33,805 nucleotides of DNA from contig CAJXLX010000027.1 of the NCBI GenBank assembly GCA_913056335.1, positions 1 to 33,805 of the forward strand, written 5' to 3'. The notes below the pieces were generated by a model. That model saw only the letters and a program-made list of their open reading frames with translations, searched no databases and was not told the origin of the DNA. Shown in pieces: positions 1 through 8,498 of this stretch. This DNA is from an uncultured Rhodothermaceae bacterium. GTDB lineage: Bacteria > Bacteroidota > Rhodothermia > Rhodothermales > Salinibacteraceae. Within the stretch, counting starts at the first letter, position 1; each line of letters begins with the position of its first letter. The translations under genes and the position numbers were made by a program.

Positions 1-348
1 GAAGCAGAGGGTGGTGTGTCCCTCGGCGAGAAGGGTGTCTTCTCCGTCGCGGCGAACCGTGTACGCGATGGGGACGCGTACGCTGGGCAGTTCCTTGAAG
101 GCGACGTCTACCACGAGCACATCGTCGTAGTAGGCGGGGGCGTGGTAGCGGACGTTGGCCTCGATAACGGGCATAATGATGCCGCTTTCTTCGAGGGTGC
201 GGTAGGCCAGTCCCAGATCGCGCATGGCCTCGGTGCGGGCCATCTCGAAGTAGTCGAGGTAGTGCGTGTGGTAGACCACGCTCATGGGGTCGCACTCGCG
301 GTAGCGCACGCGGTGCTCGTAGGTGTAGAGGTAGGCGGCATCGGCCAT
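1..348 (-). CDS. 4HBT/YbgC-like acyl-CoA thioesterase (partial, 3' end off window)
   Basis: An open frame of 116 codons reads leftward from the ATG at 348 without a stop and leaves the window, so only the N-terminal part is present. It belongs to the hotdog-fold 4-hydroxybenzoyl-CoA thioesterase/YbgC family, which hydrolyses acyl-CoA thioesters in the cytoplasm. The hallmark is at residues 16-38: Y-R-E-C-D20-P-M-S-V-V-Y-H-x-H-Y-L-D-Y-F-E-M-A-R. D20 sits where the catalytic Asp lies, and the VYHxxYxxYFE stretch is typical. It starts 37 bases after the accA stop on the same strand, so it is probably the second gene of an accA operon, which fits a role in acyl-CoA metabolism. The exact substrate cannot be told. 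Family assignment is firm; function in this cell is inferred. Confidence 0.85.
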   Translation of the reverse strand, partial: MADAAYLYTYEHRVRYRECDPMSVVYHTHYLDYFEMARTEAMRDLGLAYRTLEESGIIMPVIEANVRYHAPAYYDDVLVVDVAFKELPSVRVPIAYTVRRDGEDTLLAEGHTTLCF

Positions 349-385
349 AGCACGGGCGTGCGGCAGTTGGAGGGCGGCGTAGGGG

Positions 386-1399
386 CTACGACTCGACGGG
401 TGATTCGGCGGAACTGCGCTGGTCATACGCACCGATGCGGTCGAAGCGAGCCAGGCGGTCATCGAGCAGGGTATCGGTGGGGCGGTCGCTGAGCGTGTTG
501 AGGGCGGCCCCAATGGCGTTGCCAACGGCGTTGAAGGTGGCCGTTGGGTCGCGATGGGCTCCGCCAATGGGTTCGGGGACGATCTCATCGATGACGTTGA
601 CATCGACGAGGTCGGTGGCGGTGAGCTTGAGTGCGCGGGCCGCGTCTTCTTTGTAATCCCACGAGCGCCACAGAATCTGCGAGCAGCTTTCGGGGGCAAT
701 CACCGAGTACCAGGCGTTTTCGAGCATGAGCACGCGGTCGCCCACGCCGAGTCCGAGCGCGCCGCCCGAGGCGCCTTCACCGATGACAACGACGATGATG
801 GGCACCGGCAGGCGAGCCATCTCGAAGAGATTGCGCGCAATGGCCTCGGCCTGGCCGCGTTCTTCGGCCTCCATGCCGGGGTAGGCGCCAGGCGTGTCGA
901 GCAGCGTAACGACCGGCTTGTTGAACTTGGCGGCCATCTTCATGAGGCGTTCGGCCTTGCGATAGCCCTCAGGATTGGGCATACCAAAGCGGCGAAACTT
1001 GCGCTCCTTGGTGTCGCGCCCTTTCTGGTGGCCTATGATCATAACGGTGCGGTCGTGGTGGCCGTACTGCGCGCCCTGAAACTGCGCAAACCCGCCCACA
1101 ATGGCTCGGTCATCCCCAAAACGGCGGTCGCCATGCAGCTCCACAAAGTTGGTTGTCAGCGCCTCGATGTGGTCGAGCGTGTACGGGCGCTGCGGGTGGC
1201 GGGCAATCTGCACGCGCTGCCACCGCGTCAGGTTACGATAGATAGAGACCCGCAACTGCTCCACGCGCTCCTCCAGCGCTTCGATTTCGGTTGAAAGATC
1301 CTTGGCGTGGTCCTGGTTCAGGGTCCGCATCTCGTTGAGCTTCTGCTCCAGCTCGTACAGCGGCTTTTCGAAATCGAGGAGGTAGGTGTCGTCGGCCAT
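386..1399 (-). CDS. accA: Acetyl-CoA carboxylase carboxyltransferase subunit alpha
   Basis: This 337-residue protein is the alpha half of the carboxyltransferase that moves the carboxyl group from biotin-BCCP to acetyl-CoA to make malonyl-CoA, the first committed step of fatty acid synthesis. The N-terminal 65 residues are helical with a coiled-coil look ([21 protein letters not shown]), then [12 protein letters not shown] and a crotonase-like core follow. Family signatures are [30 protein letters not shown] and [11 protein letters not shown]. The length is close to the usual 315-330. The ATG at 1399 gives the standard N-terminus; no Shine-Dalgarno is visible. The accD partner is not in the window. 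It is transcribed divergently from the MATE gene and leads into the thioesterase gene. Confidence 0.97.
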   Translation of the reverse strand: MADDTYLLDFEKPLYELEQKLNEMRTLNQDHAKDLSTEIEALEERVEQLRVSIYRNLTRWQRVQIARHPQRPYTLDHIEALTTNFVELHGDRRFGDDRAIVGGFAQFQGAQYGHHDRTVMIIGHQKGRDTKERKFRRFGMPNPEGYRKAERLMKMAAKFNKPVVTLLDTPGAYPGMEAEERGQAEAIARNLFEMARLPVPIIVVVIGEGASGGALGLGVGDRVLMLENAWYSVIAPESCSQILWRSWDYKEDAARALKLTATDLVDVNVIDEIVPEPIGGAHRDPTATFNAVGNAIGAALNTLSDRPTDTLLDDRLARFDRIGAYDQRSSAESPVES

Positions 1400-1521
1400 G
1401 GCGGGGCGAGTTTGTCAGCAACAACGGATGCAGAAGTAGCAGTGCAGCATTGCAACATGCGGGTTGGATGCGTAAAAGGCAACGCGCCGGGGCGGTTCGC
1501 AGCATAGATCGGTGCGATGTA

Positions 1522-1543
1522 GCTGTAATTTGGCTGTATTTTG
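1522..1543 (+). repeat. Tandem 11-bp direct repeat in the accA/MATE divergent gap
   Basis: GCTGTAATTTG (1522-1532) is followed directly by GCTGTATTTTG (1533-1543), matching at 10 of 11 positions. It is an AT-rich island inside the 262-base gap between the divergent accA and MATE starts, about 120 bases from each start. It could be an operator or part of a promoter, but no known motif is matched. The repeat is seen; the role is a guess. Confidence 0.45.
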
Positions 1544-1661
1544 GCGGATTCGAGGCCGTGCTTCCGGTTCCATGGGTGGTCTTGGTGCATCTTGCCGAAC
1601 CAGGCGTCGTACCAAAAAGCCATATTTGCATCCTACAATCTCATGCTACCGCCCGCTGCCC

Positions 1662-3056
1662 ATGCCCGGTTGGACGACCTTTCAAGACGTGCGCCCTACC
1701 CTTAAACTGGCGGGCCCGGTCGTCGCCGCACAGATGGCGCTGGCCTCGCTGGGCTTTGTGGATACGGTGATGGTGGGCCGCCTGGGGGCAGAAGAGCTCG
1801 CAGCCGTAGCGCTGGGCAACTCGGTATTTTTCTTTCTCTTCATCGTCACGTCGGGGGTGCTGCAGGCGGTGAACCCAATGGTGGCGCAGGCACATGGCGC
1901 CGGGAAGCGCACGCCCATTGTGCGCAGCGTGCGGCAGGCGCTCTGGATGGGCACCCTACTTGGCGCTGTAGCAATGGCTGTGCTGTACACCGTAGAACCG
2001 CTGCTACTGGCAGCCGGGCAAGAACCGGCTACGGTGCGTGCGGCCATGACGTACCTGCACGTCATGCTGTGGGGGATCGTGCCTGCTCTTTGGTTTGTGG
2101 GGATGCGCGGGTTTGTCGAGGCGCTCGGGCATCCGTTTCCGGTCACTGTCATTGCCTTCTGCGGCGTTGTGGTGAACATCGTAGCCAACGGGCTGCTCAT
2201 GTACGGCTGGGGCCCGTTGCCTGCGCTCGGCATTGTGGGCACCGGATGGGCCAGCGTTGCGGTGTTCTGGTCGATCTTTGGGCTGCTGGCCCTCTTCGTG
2301 TACCGCGTGCCGCCGTTCTCGGAGTACGAGGTGTTTACGGCCCTGCGCACACCCGACCCGGCCTACTTTAAGGAACTGCTGCATATTGGCGGACCCATCG
2401 GCATTGCACGTGGGGTGGAGGCCGGGCTCTTTACCATGACGGCCCTCATGGCGGGCCTGCTGGGGAGCGAGGTGCTGGCGGCGCATCAGATTGCGCTGCA
2501 GTGCGCCTCGCTCGCCTTCATGGTGCCGCTGGGCATCGGTATTGCGGGCTCGGTGCGCGTGGGTCAGGCCGCCGGACGCAACGACGCGGCGGGGGCACGC
2601 CGTGCGGGTTTCACGGCGATGGGCTGTGCCACCGCCACCATGATGGTGTCAGCTACACTTTTCTGGCTGTTTCCGGATGCCATCGTCGCGTTCTTCATCG
2701 ACCCCACGCTCCCCGAAAACCAGACCGTAGCCCCGCTCGCGGCCTCGCTGCTGCTCATTGCGGCGGTCTTTCAGGTGTTCGACGGCGTACAGGTGGCCGC
2801 TGGCAGCGCGCTACACGGACTCAAAGACACGCGCATTCCCATGGTCATTGCCTTTCTGACGTACTGGGGCATCGGACTTACGAGCGGCTATGTGTTTGGC
2901 GTTCAGGGGGATGCGGGAGCGCATGGGCTGTGGTGGGGGCTGGTGCTGGGCCTGGTGGCCGCCTCCATCTGGCTGACGCTGCGCTTCCACCAGAACGTAG
3001 AGCACGCTGTGGAGACGCGCGACATTGCGGCTCCCACCGCGCCGCCTTCAGCATAG
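1662..3056 (+). CDS. MATE family multidrug/Na+ efflux transporter (NorM-like)
   Basis: A 464-residue integral membrane protein of the MATE family, which exports cationic drugs or metabolites in exchange for Na+ or H+. It opens with PTLKLAGPVVAAQMALASLG-FVDTVMVGRLG, the classic first-helix and loop signature. A second half-repeat shows IGGPIGIARGVEAGLFTMT and MVPLGIGIAGSVRVGQAAG. About 12 membrane segments fit the length (family about 450). The frame is open upstream to 1512, but the ATG at 1662 gives the normal MATE N-terminus and is preferred; it has no clear ribosome binding site. The substrate is unknown. The gene stands alone, divergent from accA, with a 124-base gap to the next gene. Confidence 0.93.
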   Translation: MPGWTTFQDVRPTLKLAGPVVAAQMALASLGFVDTVMVGRLGAEELAAVALGNSVFFFLFIVTSGVLQAVNPMVAQAHGAGKRTPIVRSVRQALWMGTLLGAVAMAVLYTVEPLLLAAGQEPATVRAAMTYLHVMLWGIVPALWFVGMRGFVEALGHPFPVTVIAFCGVVVNIVANGLLMYGWGPLPALGIVGTGWASVAVFWSIFGLLALFVYRVPPFSEYEVFTALRTPDPAYFKELLHIGGPIGIARGVEAGLFTMTALMAGLLGSEVLAAHQIALQCASLAFMVPLGIGIAGSVRVGQAAGRNDAAGARRAGFTAMGCATATMMVSATLFWLFPDAIVAFFIDPTLPENQTVAPLAASLLLIAAVFQVFDGVQVAAGSALHGLKDTRIPMVIAFLTYWGIGLTSGYVFGVQGDAGAHGLWWGLVLGLVAASIWLTLRFHQNVEHAVETRDIAAPTAPPSA

Positions 3057-3180
3057 CGAGCGGCAACATTGCGTTGCGGCAGTTGGTCGGACAGCAAAAA
3101 TGCACAGGCCATTGCGTTCCATCTGGAAAAAGCGTACTCTGGGGCATTGTCTGTTTCAGCCTCCCACCAAGGCCTCGCCT

Positions 3181-4209
3181 ATGCGCTCCCTGATTTCAGC
3201 TCCTTCGCTTGCCGCGTTCGCTCCTCACGAAGGAACTACATTCCGTCTTCCCACCGCCAACAATGCCACGCTCACGCTTGTAGATGTCGCGTCTACGCAC
3301 GCTGTAGAGGCCCAGCGCGAGCGCTTCTCGCTTTTCTTTCGCGGACCCCGCGAGGGCGCGGTGGCCTCGGGCACGCACCGCTTTGGCCATGACGCAATAG
3401 GCGACTTCGACGCATACATCACGCCGATACACGCCCTGCAGGGCTCCGCCGACGAACTGTACTACCAGGCCACGTTCGACCGCGAGCGCGCCGATGCTGA
3501 GACGCCGCCGGCCAAAGAAGACCGCCGCGAGCAGTCGTCATCACGGCGCGGGTTCGTAGGACGCTTGGCTGCTGCCGTAGGAAGTGTTGGCCTGATGGGT
3601 ATGCTGTTTGGGGAGGCGTCGGATGCATATGCTCGTTCGGGGGCGCCGCAGGGACGCGCCGATAGCAGACAGATGAGCATTGATCCGTATATCGGCCAAA
3701 TCATTCTGTTCGGCGGCAATTTTGCCATTCGAAACTATGCCCAGTGCGATGGCCAACTGCTTCCCATTTCGCAGAACACCGCACTGTTTTCGCTTCTTGG
3801 CACGACCTACGGCGGCGATGGCCGGACTACGTTTGCACTGCCCGACCTGCGTGGCCGGTCGCCCGTCCATTTCGGGCAAGGGCCCGGTCTTAGCACGTAT
3901 ACGATTGGTCAGCGAGGCGGAACCGAGACCGAGACGTTGAACGCCACGCAGATACCGGCGCACAGCCACAGCGCGGAGCTTCCGGTAAGCACCGACGAGG
4001 CCGATGCCACCAGTCCCAACGGTACGGTGCTGGGCGCACAGCCCAATGCCCGCGGCACGGTGCCGAACTACAGCACCGCAGCCGCTGATGGCAACATGAG
4101 CGTATCTGTAGCGAATGAAGGCGGCAGTCAGCCGCATAACAATCGGGCGCCCTACCAGGTGCTTAATTACCAAATCGCACTCGTGGGGATCTACCCCTCG
4201 CGCGCCTGA
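3181..4209 (+). CDS. Three-part protein: DUF6916-like domain, internal Tat-like segment, phage tail-collar domain
   Basis: A protein of 342 residues if started at the ATG at 3181; the frame is open further upstream, but that region reads as non-coding. Residues 12-101 resemble DUF6916 (start GTTFRL, then RERFSLFFRGPREG, ending YYQATFDRER). Residues 119-150 look like a twin-arginine signal (SRRGFVG, a run of Ala/Gly/Leu/Met, then DAYA) but lie mid-protein. Residues 168-235 form a phage tail-collar domain of the microcystin-dependent protein type: DPYIGQIILFGGNFA, CDGQLLPISQNTALFSLLG, PDLRGRSPVHFGQGPG. The C-terminus contains IPAHSHS and ends LNYQIALVGIYPSRA, as in that family. Such collar proteins are often standalone in bacteria and of unknown function. 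An internal start at 3673 could give the collar part alone, but nothing marks it. A co-directional FG-GAP gene follows after 57 bases. Confidence 0.85.
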   Translation: MRSLISAPSLAAFAPHEGTTFRLPTANNATLTLVDVASTHAVEAQRERFSLFFRGPREGAVASGTHRFGHDAIGDFDAYITPIHALQGSADELYYQATFDRERADAETPPAKEDRREQSSSRRGFVGRLAAAVGSVGLMGMLFGEASDAYARSGAPQGRADSRQMSIDPYIGQIILFGGNFAIRNYAQCDGQLLPISQNTALFSLLGTTYGGDGRTTFALPDLRGRSPVHFGQGPGLSTYTIGQRGGTETETLNATQIPAHSHSAELPVSTDEADATSPNGTVLGAQPNARGTVPNYSTAAADGNMSVSVANEGGSQPHNNRAPYQVLNYQIALVGIYPSRA

Positions 4210-4266
4210 CGGAGCGATGTTGCCTCTTTCGTATGCGTCCTCCGGTACTACCCTATTCTTGTCGTT

Positions 4267-6489
4267 ATGAAACGCTCTGTATCACCCCCTTCGTACATGC
4301 TCCCCAAAATCATTATTGCTGCGTGGGGCGTCGTATGGCTTGCTGCAGCCGGTATGAGCCCCTCTGCAGTAGCCCAATACGCCCTGCAGTCGGGTAGCGC
4401 CAACCTGTTCGAAGCGGCATCGGTGACCGCATCCCCAAGCACTGTAGATGCTATCGTTGGCGATTTCAACAGCGATGGAGCCCCCGACCTGCTCGCGTTC
4501 GACGGCTCCACCGAGCGGTTCTACACGGCCAGCAGTAGTGGCGCCTATGCCGAGGCTACAGGGGCGCAGAATCCCTTCCGGAATATTACCGATGCGGTGT
4601 TCTCGACCCGGCCGCATGTGTTCGTGGTCGACATAACCGGGAGTGGATTCGATGATCTGGTGGTGTTTGACTATGACACCGGGGGCAATGGTCGCTTGCG
4701 CTTTCTGGAAAACACAGATGGGAGTACCTATGAGCGCCGTACCGGTGCTGGGAATCCTTTTAGCGGCATTGCAGTGACGGGCACGGCGGGCACGGCGGAT
4801 GCGATTGTGGGCGACTTCAACAGCGACGGCGCGCCCGACCTGCTCGCATTCGATGGCACCACCGAGCGCTTCTACGAAAACGAGGCGCCCGGCGGCACGC
4901 TGGCCTTTACCGAGCGCACGGGCCCGGACAATCCCTTCGACGGCATTGGACAAGCGTTTCAGACCTCGGCCAACACGCTCGTGGCCGATATAACGGGAAA
5001 TGGATTCGTAGATGTGGCCTTTCGCACGCCCAGCGGTACGCAAACCGACTGGATGTTCTTTGAAAACGTCGATGGAAGCACATACGTGCCGCAAACCGGC
5101 TCCGACAATCCGCTGCGCAACGTCGCCGCCGATGCTTCCACGCAGAGCCTCGCCGCGGTCATGGGCGACTTCAACTTCAACGGGACCCGCGATCTCCTGA
5201 CAGCGGATGCGGGCGCCCAGCGCTTCTACACGCGCGACGCCACCGGAACGTTCGTGGAGCAGACCGGCCCTGCATCGCCCTTCGACCAGGTCGCAACCGC
5301 TTTTGGAACGCAGGCGAACACCTTCGTGCGTGATCCGGATCAGGATGGAGATGCCGACCTCTTTTTTGCGGAGACGAACGCATTCCAGTACGTTGAGCGC
5401 ACCGATCTGGGGATTGCGCTGTTTAGTGGACGCGGCGCGGCTGCGGGCGGAAGCGACTACACGCCTCCGGCCCCGGTGCCGGGCACCACGAACAACCCAA
5501 TTGGCCGCTTCTCGCTTTCTACGCTCTCCCCGGCTAATGGAGCCCTGCTCAGCGCGCTCACGCTTGGGTTCGATGCCGTAGATGCTGAGGGCATCACTGA
5601 CGTAACGCTGTGGACGGCCTCCACCGATGTGTTTGATGCGGGCACTGCGACCCCTGTCGCATCCACCAACACGTTTGCCCCTTCGATTCTGTTCGATGCG
5701 TTGGGTCTGCCACTTACGAACAGCCCCACCACGTTTTTTGTAACTACTTCGCTCAGCCCGGATGCTGCAGGCGACATAGCTGTCTTCATTGACCGTGCCG
5801 AAGATCTGGGACTCACCCGGGCTGCGCTTGCACAGGTCGACGGCACAGCGCAGTCGACGCTGCCGACCCCGGCGTTCCTCGCGGCCACCGCCCAGGCGCT
5901 ACCGGTAGAGATGACGTCGTTCACCGCGACGCAGCAGAACAGCCGTGTGTACCTGGCGTGGACCACCGCCACCGAAACCAACAACAGCGGATTCGAAGTG
6001 CAGCACGCGCCGCCCGCTCCCATCCAGGTAGGCGCTCCACGCCCTCGTAACTGGCAGGCCATTGATATGGTACCAGGAGCCGGTACAACCAGCGCGCCGC
6101 AGTCGTACCGATTCCAGACTGAACCGCTCGGGGTCGGGCGCCACGCCTTCCGCCTCCGCCAGATTGATGCCGATGGCGCAGCTACGCTCTCCAGCCCGGT
6201 TGAGGTGGTCGTATCCGTTGAAGGGGCATACGCCCTTGACGCCCTGGCCCCGAACCCCACGCAGGGCCTCCTGTCTACACGCCTCTCCGTGGCCACCTCG
6301 CAAACGGTGCGCGTGGTGCTCTACGACGTCACCGGACGCCGGCTTGAGCAGGTGTTTGAGGGACGTCTTCGCCCCAATACGCCGCTTCCCATCCGCGTAG
6401 ATGCCAGTCGGCGGCCCAGCGGCATATACTTCTTGCGCGTTCAGGGCGATACGTTCACAGGTACGCGTCGTATAGTCGTCGTACGATAG
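4267..6489 (+). CDS. Exported FG-GAP/propeller-like repeat protein with T9SS-type sorting domain
   Basis: 740 residues. A signal peptide of about 36 residues ends at AVAQ. From about residue 37 to 380, roughly 58-residue repeats occur six times, each with an Asp-rich loop (DFNSDGAPDLLAFDG, DITGSGFDDLVVFD, DFNFNGTRDLLTAD, DPDQDGDADLFFAE), mostly followed by a TGxxNPF motif. They read as FG-GAP/VCBS calcium-binding blades of a beta-propeller. Residues about 545-580 hold the LPVEMTSFTA...VYLAWTTATETNNSGFEV module commonly seen before sorting tails. The last 85 residues (APNPTQG, VVLYDVTGRRLEQ, RRPSGIYFLRVQGD, RRIVVVR) match the type A sorting domain of the type IX secretion system. It is therefore expected at the cell surface or released. 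Partner or ligand unknown; a lectin or adhesin role is only a guess. Confidence 0.85.
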   Translation: MKRSVSPPSYMLPKIIIAAWGVVWLAAAGMSPSAVAQYALQSGSANLFEAASVTASPSTVDAIVGDFNSDGAPDLLAFDGSTERFYTASSSGAYAEATGAQNPFRNITDAVFSTRPHVFVVDITGSGFDDLVVFDYDTGGNGRLRFLENTDGSTYERRTGAGNPFSGIAVTGTAGTADAIVGDFNSDGAPDLLAFDGTTERFYENEAPGGTLAFTERTGPDNPFDGIGQAFQTSANTLVADITGNGFVDVAFRTPSGTQTDWMFFENVDGSTYVPQTGSDNPLRNVAADASTQSLAAVMGDFNFNGTRDLLTADAGAQRFYTRDATGTFVEQTGPASPFDQVATAFGTQANTFVRDPDQDGDADLFFAETNAFQYVERTDLGIALFSGRGAAAGGSDYTPPAPVPGTTNNPIGRFSLSTLSPANGALLSALTLGFDAVDAEGITDVTLWTASTDVFDAGTATPVASTNTFAPSILFDALGLPLTNSPTTFFVTTSLSPDAAGDIAVFIDRAEDLGLTRAALAQVDGTAQSTLPTPAFLAATAQALPVEMTSFTATQQNSRVYLAWTTATETNNSGFEVQHAPPAPIQVGAPRPRNWQAIDMVPGAGTTSAPQSYRFQTEPLGVGRHAFRLRQIDADGAATLSSPVEVVVSVEGAYALDALAPNPTQGLLSTRLSVATSQTVRVVLYDVTGRRLEQVFEGRLRPNTPLPIRVDASRRPSGIYFLRVQGDTFTGTRRIVVVR

Positions 6490-6534
6490 CAGGCCCCTTT
6501 CTGCTCGATTCAGGTTCAGTTTACTTCTTGGTAC

Positions 6535-6557
6535 CGCATCCGTATCTTACGGATGTG
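6535..6557. other. Strong inverted repeat between the FG-GAP and FHA genes
   Basis: CGCATCCGTA (6535-6544) and TACGGATGTG (6548-6557) pair as a 10-bp stem with one G-T wobble around the loop TCT. It lies 45 bases after the FG-GAP stop and 64 bases before the FHA start. There is no T-run on either side, so it is either a factor-assisted terminator, an RNA processing site or an operator. The structure is seen; the role is not decided. Confidence 0.55.
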
Positions 6558-6621
6558 CAGACCATGCTTTCTCTGGCATAGGTCGGCGTTAGGTGATCCT
6601 TGCCTCTGAATCCAACGGCCT

Positions 6622-7806
6622 ATGGCCTTTCGACTTACGCTTACGGTTCGAGACGAGCCGCCCGTGCGCATGCTCTTTGATCAGCGCCGTGTTACCGTGG
6701 GCCGAGCGCCCTCAAACAACGTGGTGGTGCACGACCCAAAAGTGAGCAAAGCCCATGCAGTAATTGAGCAGATGCCAACGGGCTACCACCAGCTCCACGA
6801 CCGCGACAGCAAAAATGCTACGTTTGTGGAAGACGAGCAGGTGCGCCCCCAGGCGCCGGTCGTGCTATCTCCAGGGGCGTCGGTACACATAGGCGACAGC
6901 GTGTTCTCATACATGCCGCTGGTTCCTGTCACCGCTGCCCCTCGCAATACCGAGACGCCGTCGCACCCCGACGCCGAGGACGCCAGCGCAACAGAAGATC
7001 TGCCTGATGACGCGGAAGCGCTCTTTGATATATTTGAGCGGAGCCTGGTGCGCCTTGCATCGCACCTTGCAGTCGGCAGTCGTGTCGACGCCGCCGATGC
7101 AAGCCAACGTGGGCACGATGAGATTGAGGCGCGCATGGCCGCCCTGCCCGATCTGGCCACGCATGCACTGGGTGCGCTGGTGGATCTGTTGGAAGATGAA
7201 GCGCGCGAGCCCATCTCACCGCCCGATAATATCTCTACGAGCCCCAATGCGCGGGGCGCGCTTCCAGTAACCTTACGCGACATACTGGCATTGCCTACGG
7301 CCTTGTGGGATCACCTTGACGAAGCGCCGCCCGCCGCCGCCCGCCCCTTGCTCGATGAGCCTACCACGGCAGAAGTGGCAGCTGCACTGGGCATGCAGGC
7401 CAACGATGAATCTGCAGCGCTCGATCGGCTCTGCACAGCTCTACAGCATGTTGTTGCCCATCACAGGGCCATGCTGGAAAGCTACCAATCAAGCATCAAA
7501 ACGGGCGGCAAAGCGCTGCTGCGTCACATCAGCCCGCATGAATCCGTCCCCGATCCAAGCAAGACAGGCGTATTCACGCGCGTCTTCGGCGGCGGCGATA
7601 CAGGAGTAAGCTGGGAGCGGTTGGAGCGACGGTGGCGCAAGCTCTACCATAGCGACTGGAACGACATCGAAGCCAAACTCTTCCGCCCGGCCCTGCTGGA
7701 AGCCTACCAAGAGCACATGCATACGCTGGCTCCCGTGCGCCAAATGCCTGAAGTGATGGAGCAAGCAGATAGCCATCTGTCAGCCTCGGGAGAGCTGACT
7801 TCATAG
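6622..7806 (+). CDS. FHA-domain protein with TagH/ImpI-like C-terminal region
   Basis: 394 residues. Residues 5-98 form a forkhead-associated domain that would bind phosphothreonine peptides: G27-R28, S31-N32, S42-x-x-H45 and the SKNATFV loop are the expected binding positions. The FHA domain sits at the very N-terminus and is followed by an acidic, low-complexity linker. Residues about 220-385 resemble the C-terminal domain of type VI secretion FHA proteins (TagH/ImpI): a helical core with LCTALQHVVAHHRAML, then WERLERRWRKLYH...DWNDIEAKLFRPALLEAYQEHM. No membrane segment or signal peptide, so cytoplasmic. No other type VI or contractile sheath gene is in the window; the nearest phage-tail-like gene is the collar protein at 3181. 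FHA assignment is firm; the TagH likeness is by pattern and less sure. Confidence 0.8.
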   Translation: MAFRLTLTVRDEPPVRMLFDQRRVTVGRAPSNNVVVHDPKVSKAHAVIEQMPTGYHQLHDRDSKNATFVEDEQVRPQAPVVLSPGASVHIGDSVFSYMPLVPVTAAPRNTETPSHPDAEDASATEDLPDDAEALFDIFERSLVRLASHLAVGSRVDAADASQRGHDEIEARMAALPDLATHALGALVDLLEDEAREPISPPDNISTSPNARGALPVTLRDILALPTALWDHLDEAPPAAARPLLDEPTTAEVAAALGMQANDESAALDRLCTALQHVVAHHRAMLESYQSSIKTGGKALLRHISPHESVPDPSKTGVFTRVFGGGDTGVSWERLERRWRKLYHSDWNDIEAKLFRPALLEAYQEHMHTLAPVRQMPEVMEQADSHLSASGELTS

Positions 7807-8311
7807 CGTCCAACACGCTGTAGACAGATGCATAAGCAACCTTATACGGCATGTGCCATGGTCTGCGGTAAAAGTCGGGCGTGCCATACGGAAGCACTAT
7901 CTGTCATGGAAATATCTCCGGGAAATATCGGCAGCGGCCCCGCCTCAGGCGATAGCTTTCTCGAAACGATCGCCCTTCCGGTAAAAAGCTCGTTCTGAGC
8001 CGAACGGTCCTGACAGGAGCTCGGCACGAGTTCGTCCTGTTCATCTCCGCCACCCCCATCAAAGGCGTCCGCACCTGGAGGCACGCATCCCCAAAGGAAT
8101 GCCACATGCTCCTTGTGGCCTCATTCGCGGGCTACCGAGGGAATTCGGGCTGTCATTTAGCGCTCCACTGGTATCGTTGAGACTGGAGAAATGTACGTCT
8201 GCACGGCTGTATCATGGTTGCGAGCCAAACGCGGTAATGGGGCAGAGATCATTGGGCAGATACGCGCGTAACAAGCACAAACACTACATATAACACCTGC
8301 ATGCAGCTTAT

Positions 8312-8343
8312 TTTGAATCCCGCCCGAAATCGGGTTAAGTTTG
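8312..8343 (+). promoter_or_regulatory. Candidate Bacteroidota-type promoter with a palindrome in its spacer
   Basis: TTTG (8312-8315) and TAAGTTTG (8336-8343) match the -33 TTTG and -7 TAnnTTTG elements known from Bacteroidota primary sigma promoters, with a 20-base spacer. Inside the spacer, CCCGA (8323-8327) and TCGGG (8330-8334) form an inverted repeat, placed where a repressor could block RNA polymerase. It would leave a leader of about 245 bases before actA. The match is seen; promoter activity is inferred. Confidence 0.45.
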
Positions 8344-8498
8344 GTGAAAGTTCAACAGGGGGGGTGGCGTGCGGGTAAGTTAAGCTGTATGTTGGAGGTC
8401 CATTTGGCGCGCACGGCACGGCTCTTTCCCATCCGCAAAGAGCACCTCGTTGGTGTACCGTCAAACTGCACACATACAATCGGCATGTGATCGCTTCT

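Noticed and set aside
554-1294. 246-codon open frame on the plus strand over accA
   Set aside because: It is antisense to a clear accA, is rich in His/Arg/Ala in the way GC-rich shadows are, and matches no family.
3025-3180. Upstream extension of the collar gene overlapping the MATE gene
   Set aside because: The residues before the Met at 3181 do not fit the DUF6916-like start and overlap the end of the MATE gene.
5457-6296. 279-codon minus-strand frame over the FG-GAP gene
   Set aside because: Shadow of the real gene; Ser/Val/Ala-rich with no domain.
7842-8105. 87-codon minus-strand frame in the gap before actA
   Set aside because: No start signal, no recognisable composition or motif; the gap reads as non-coding.
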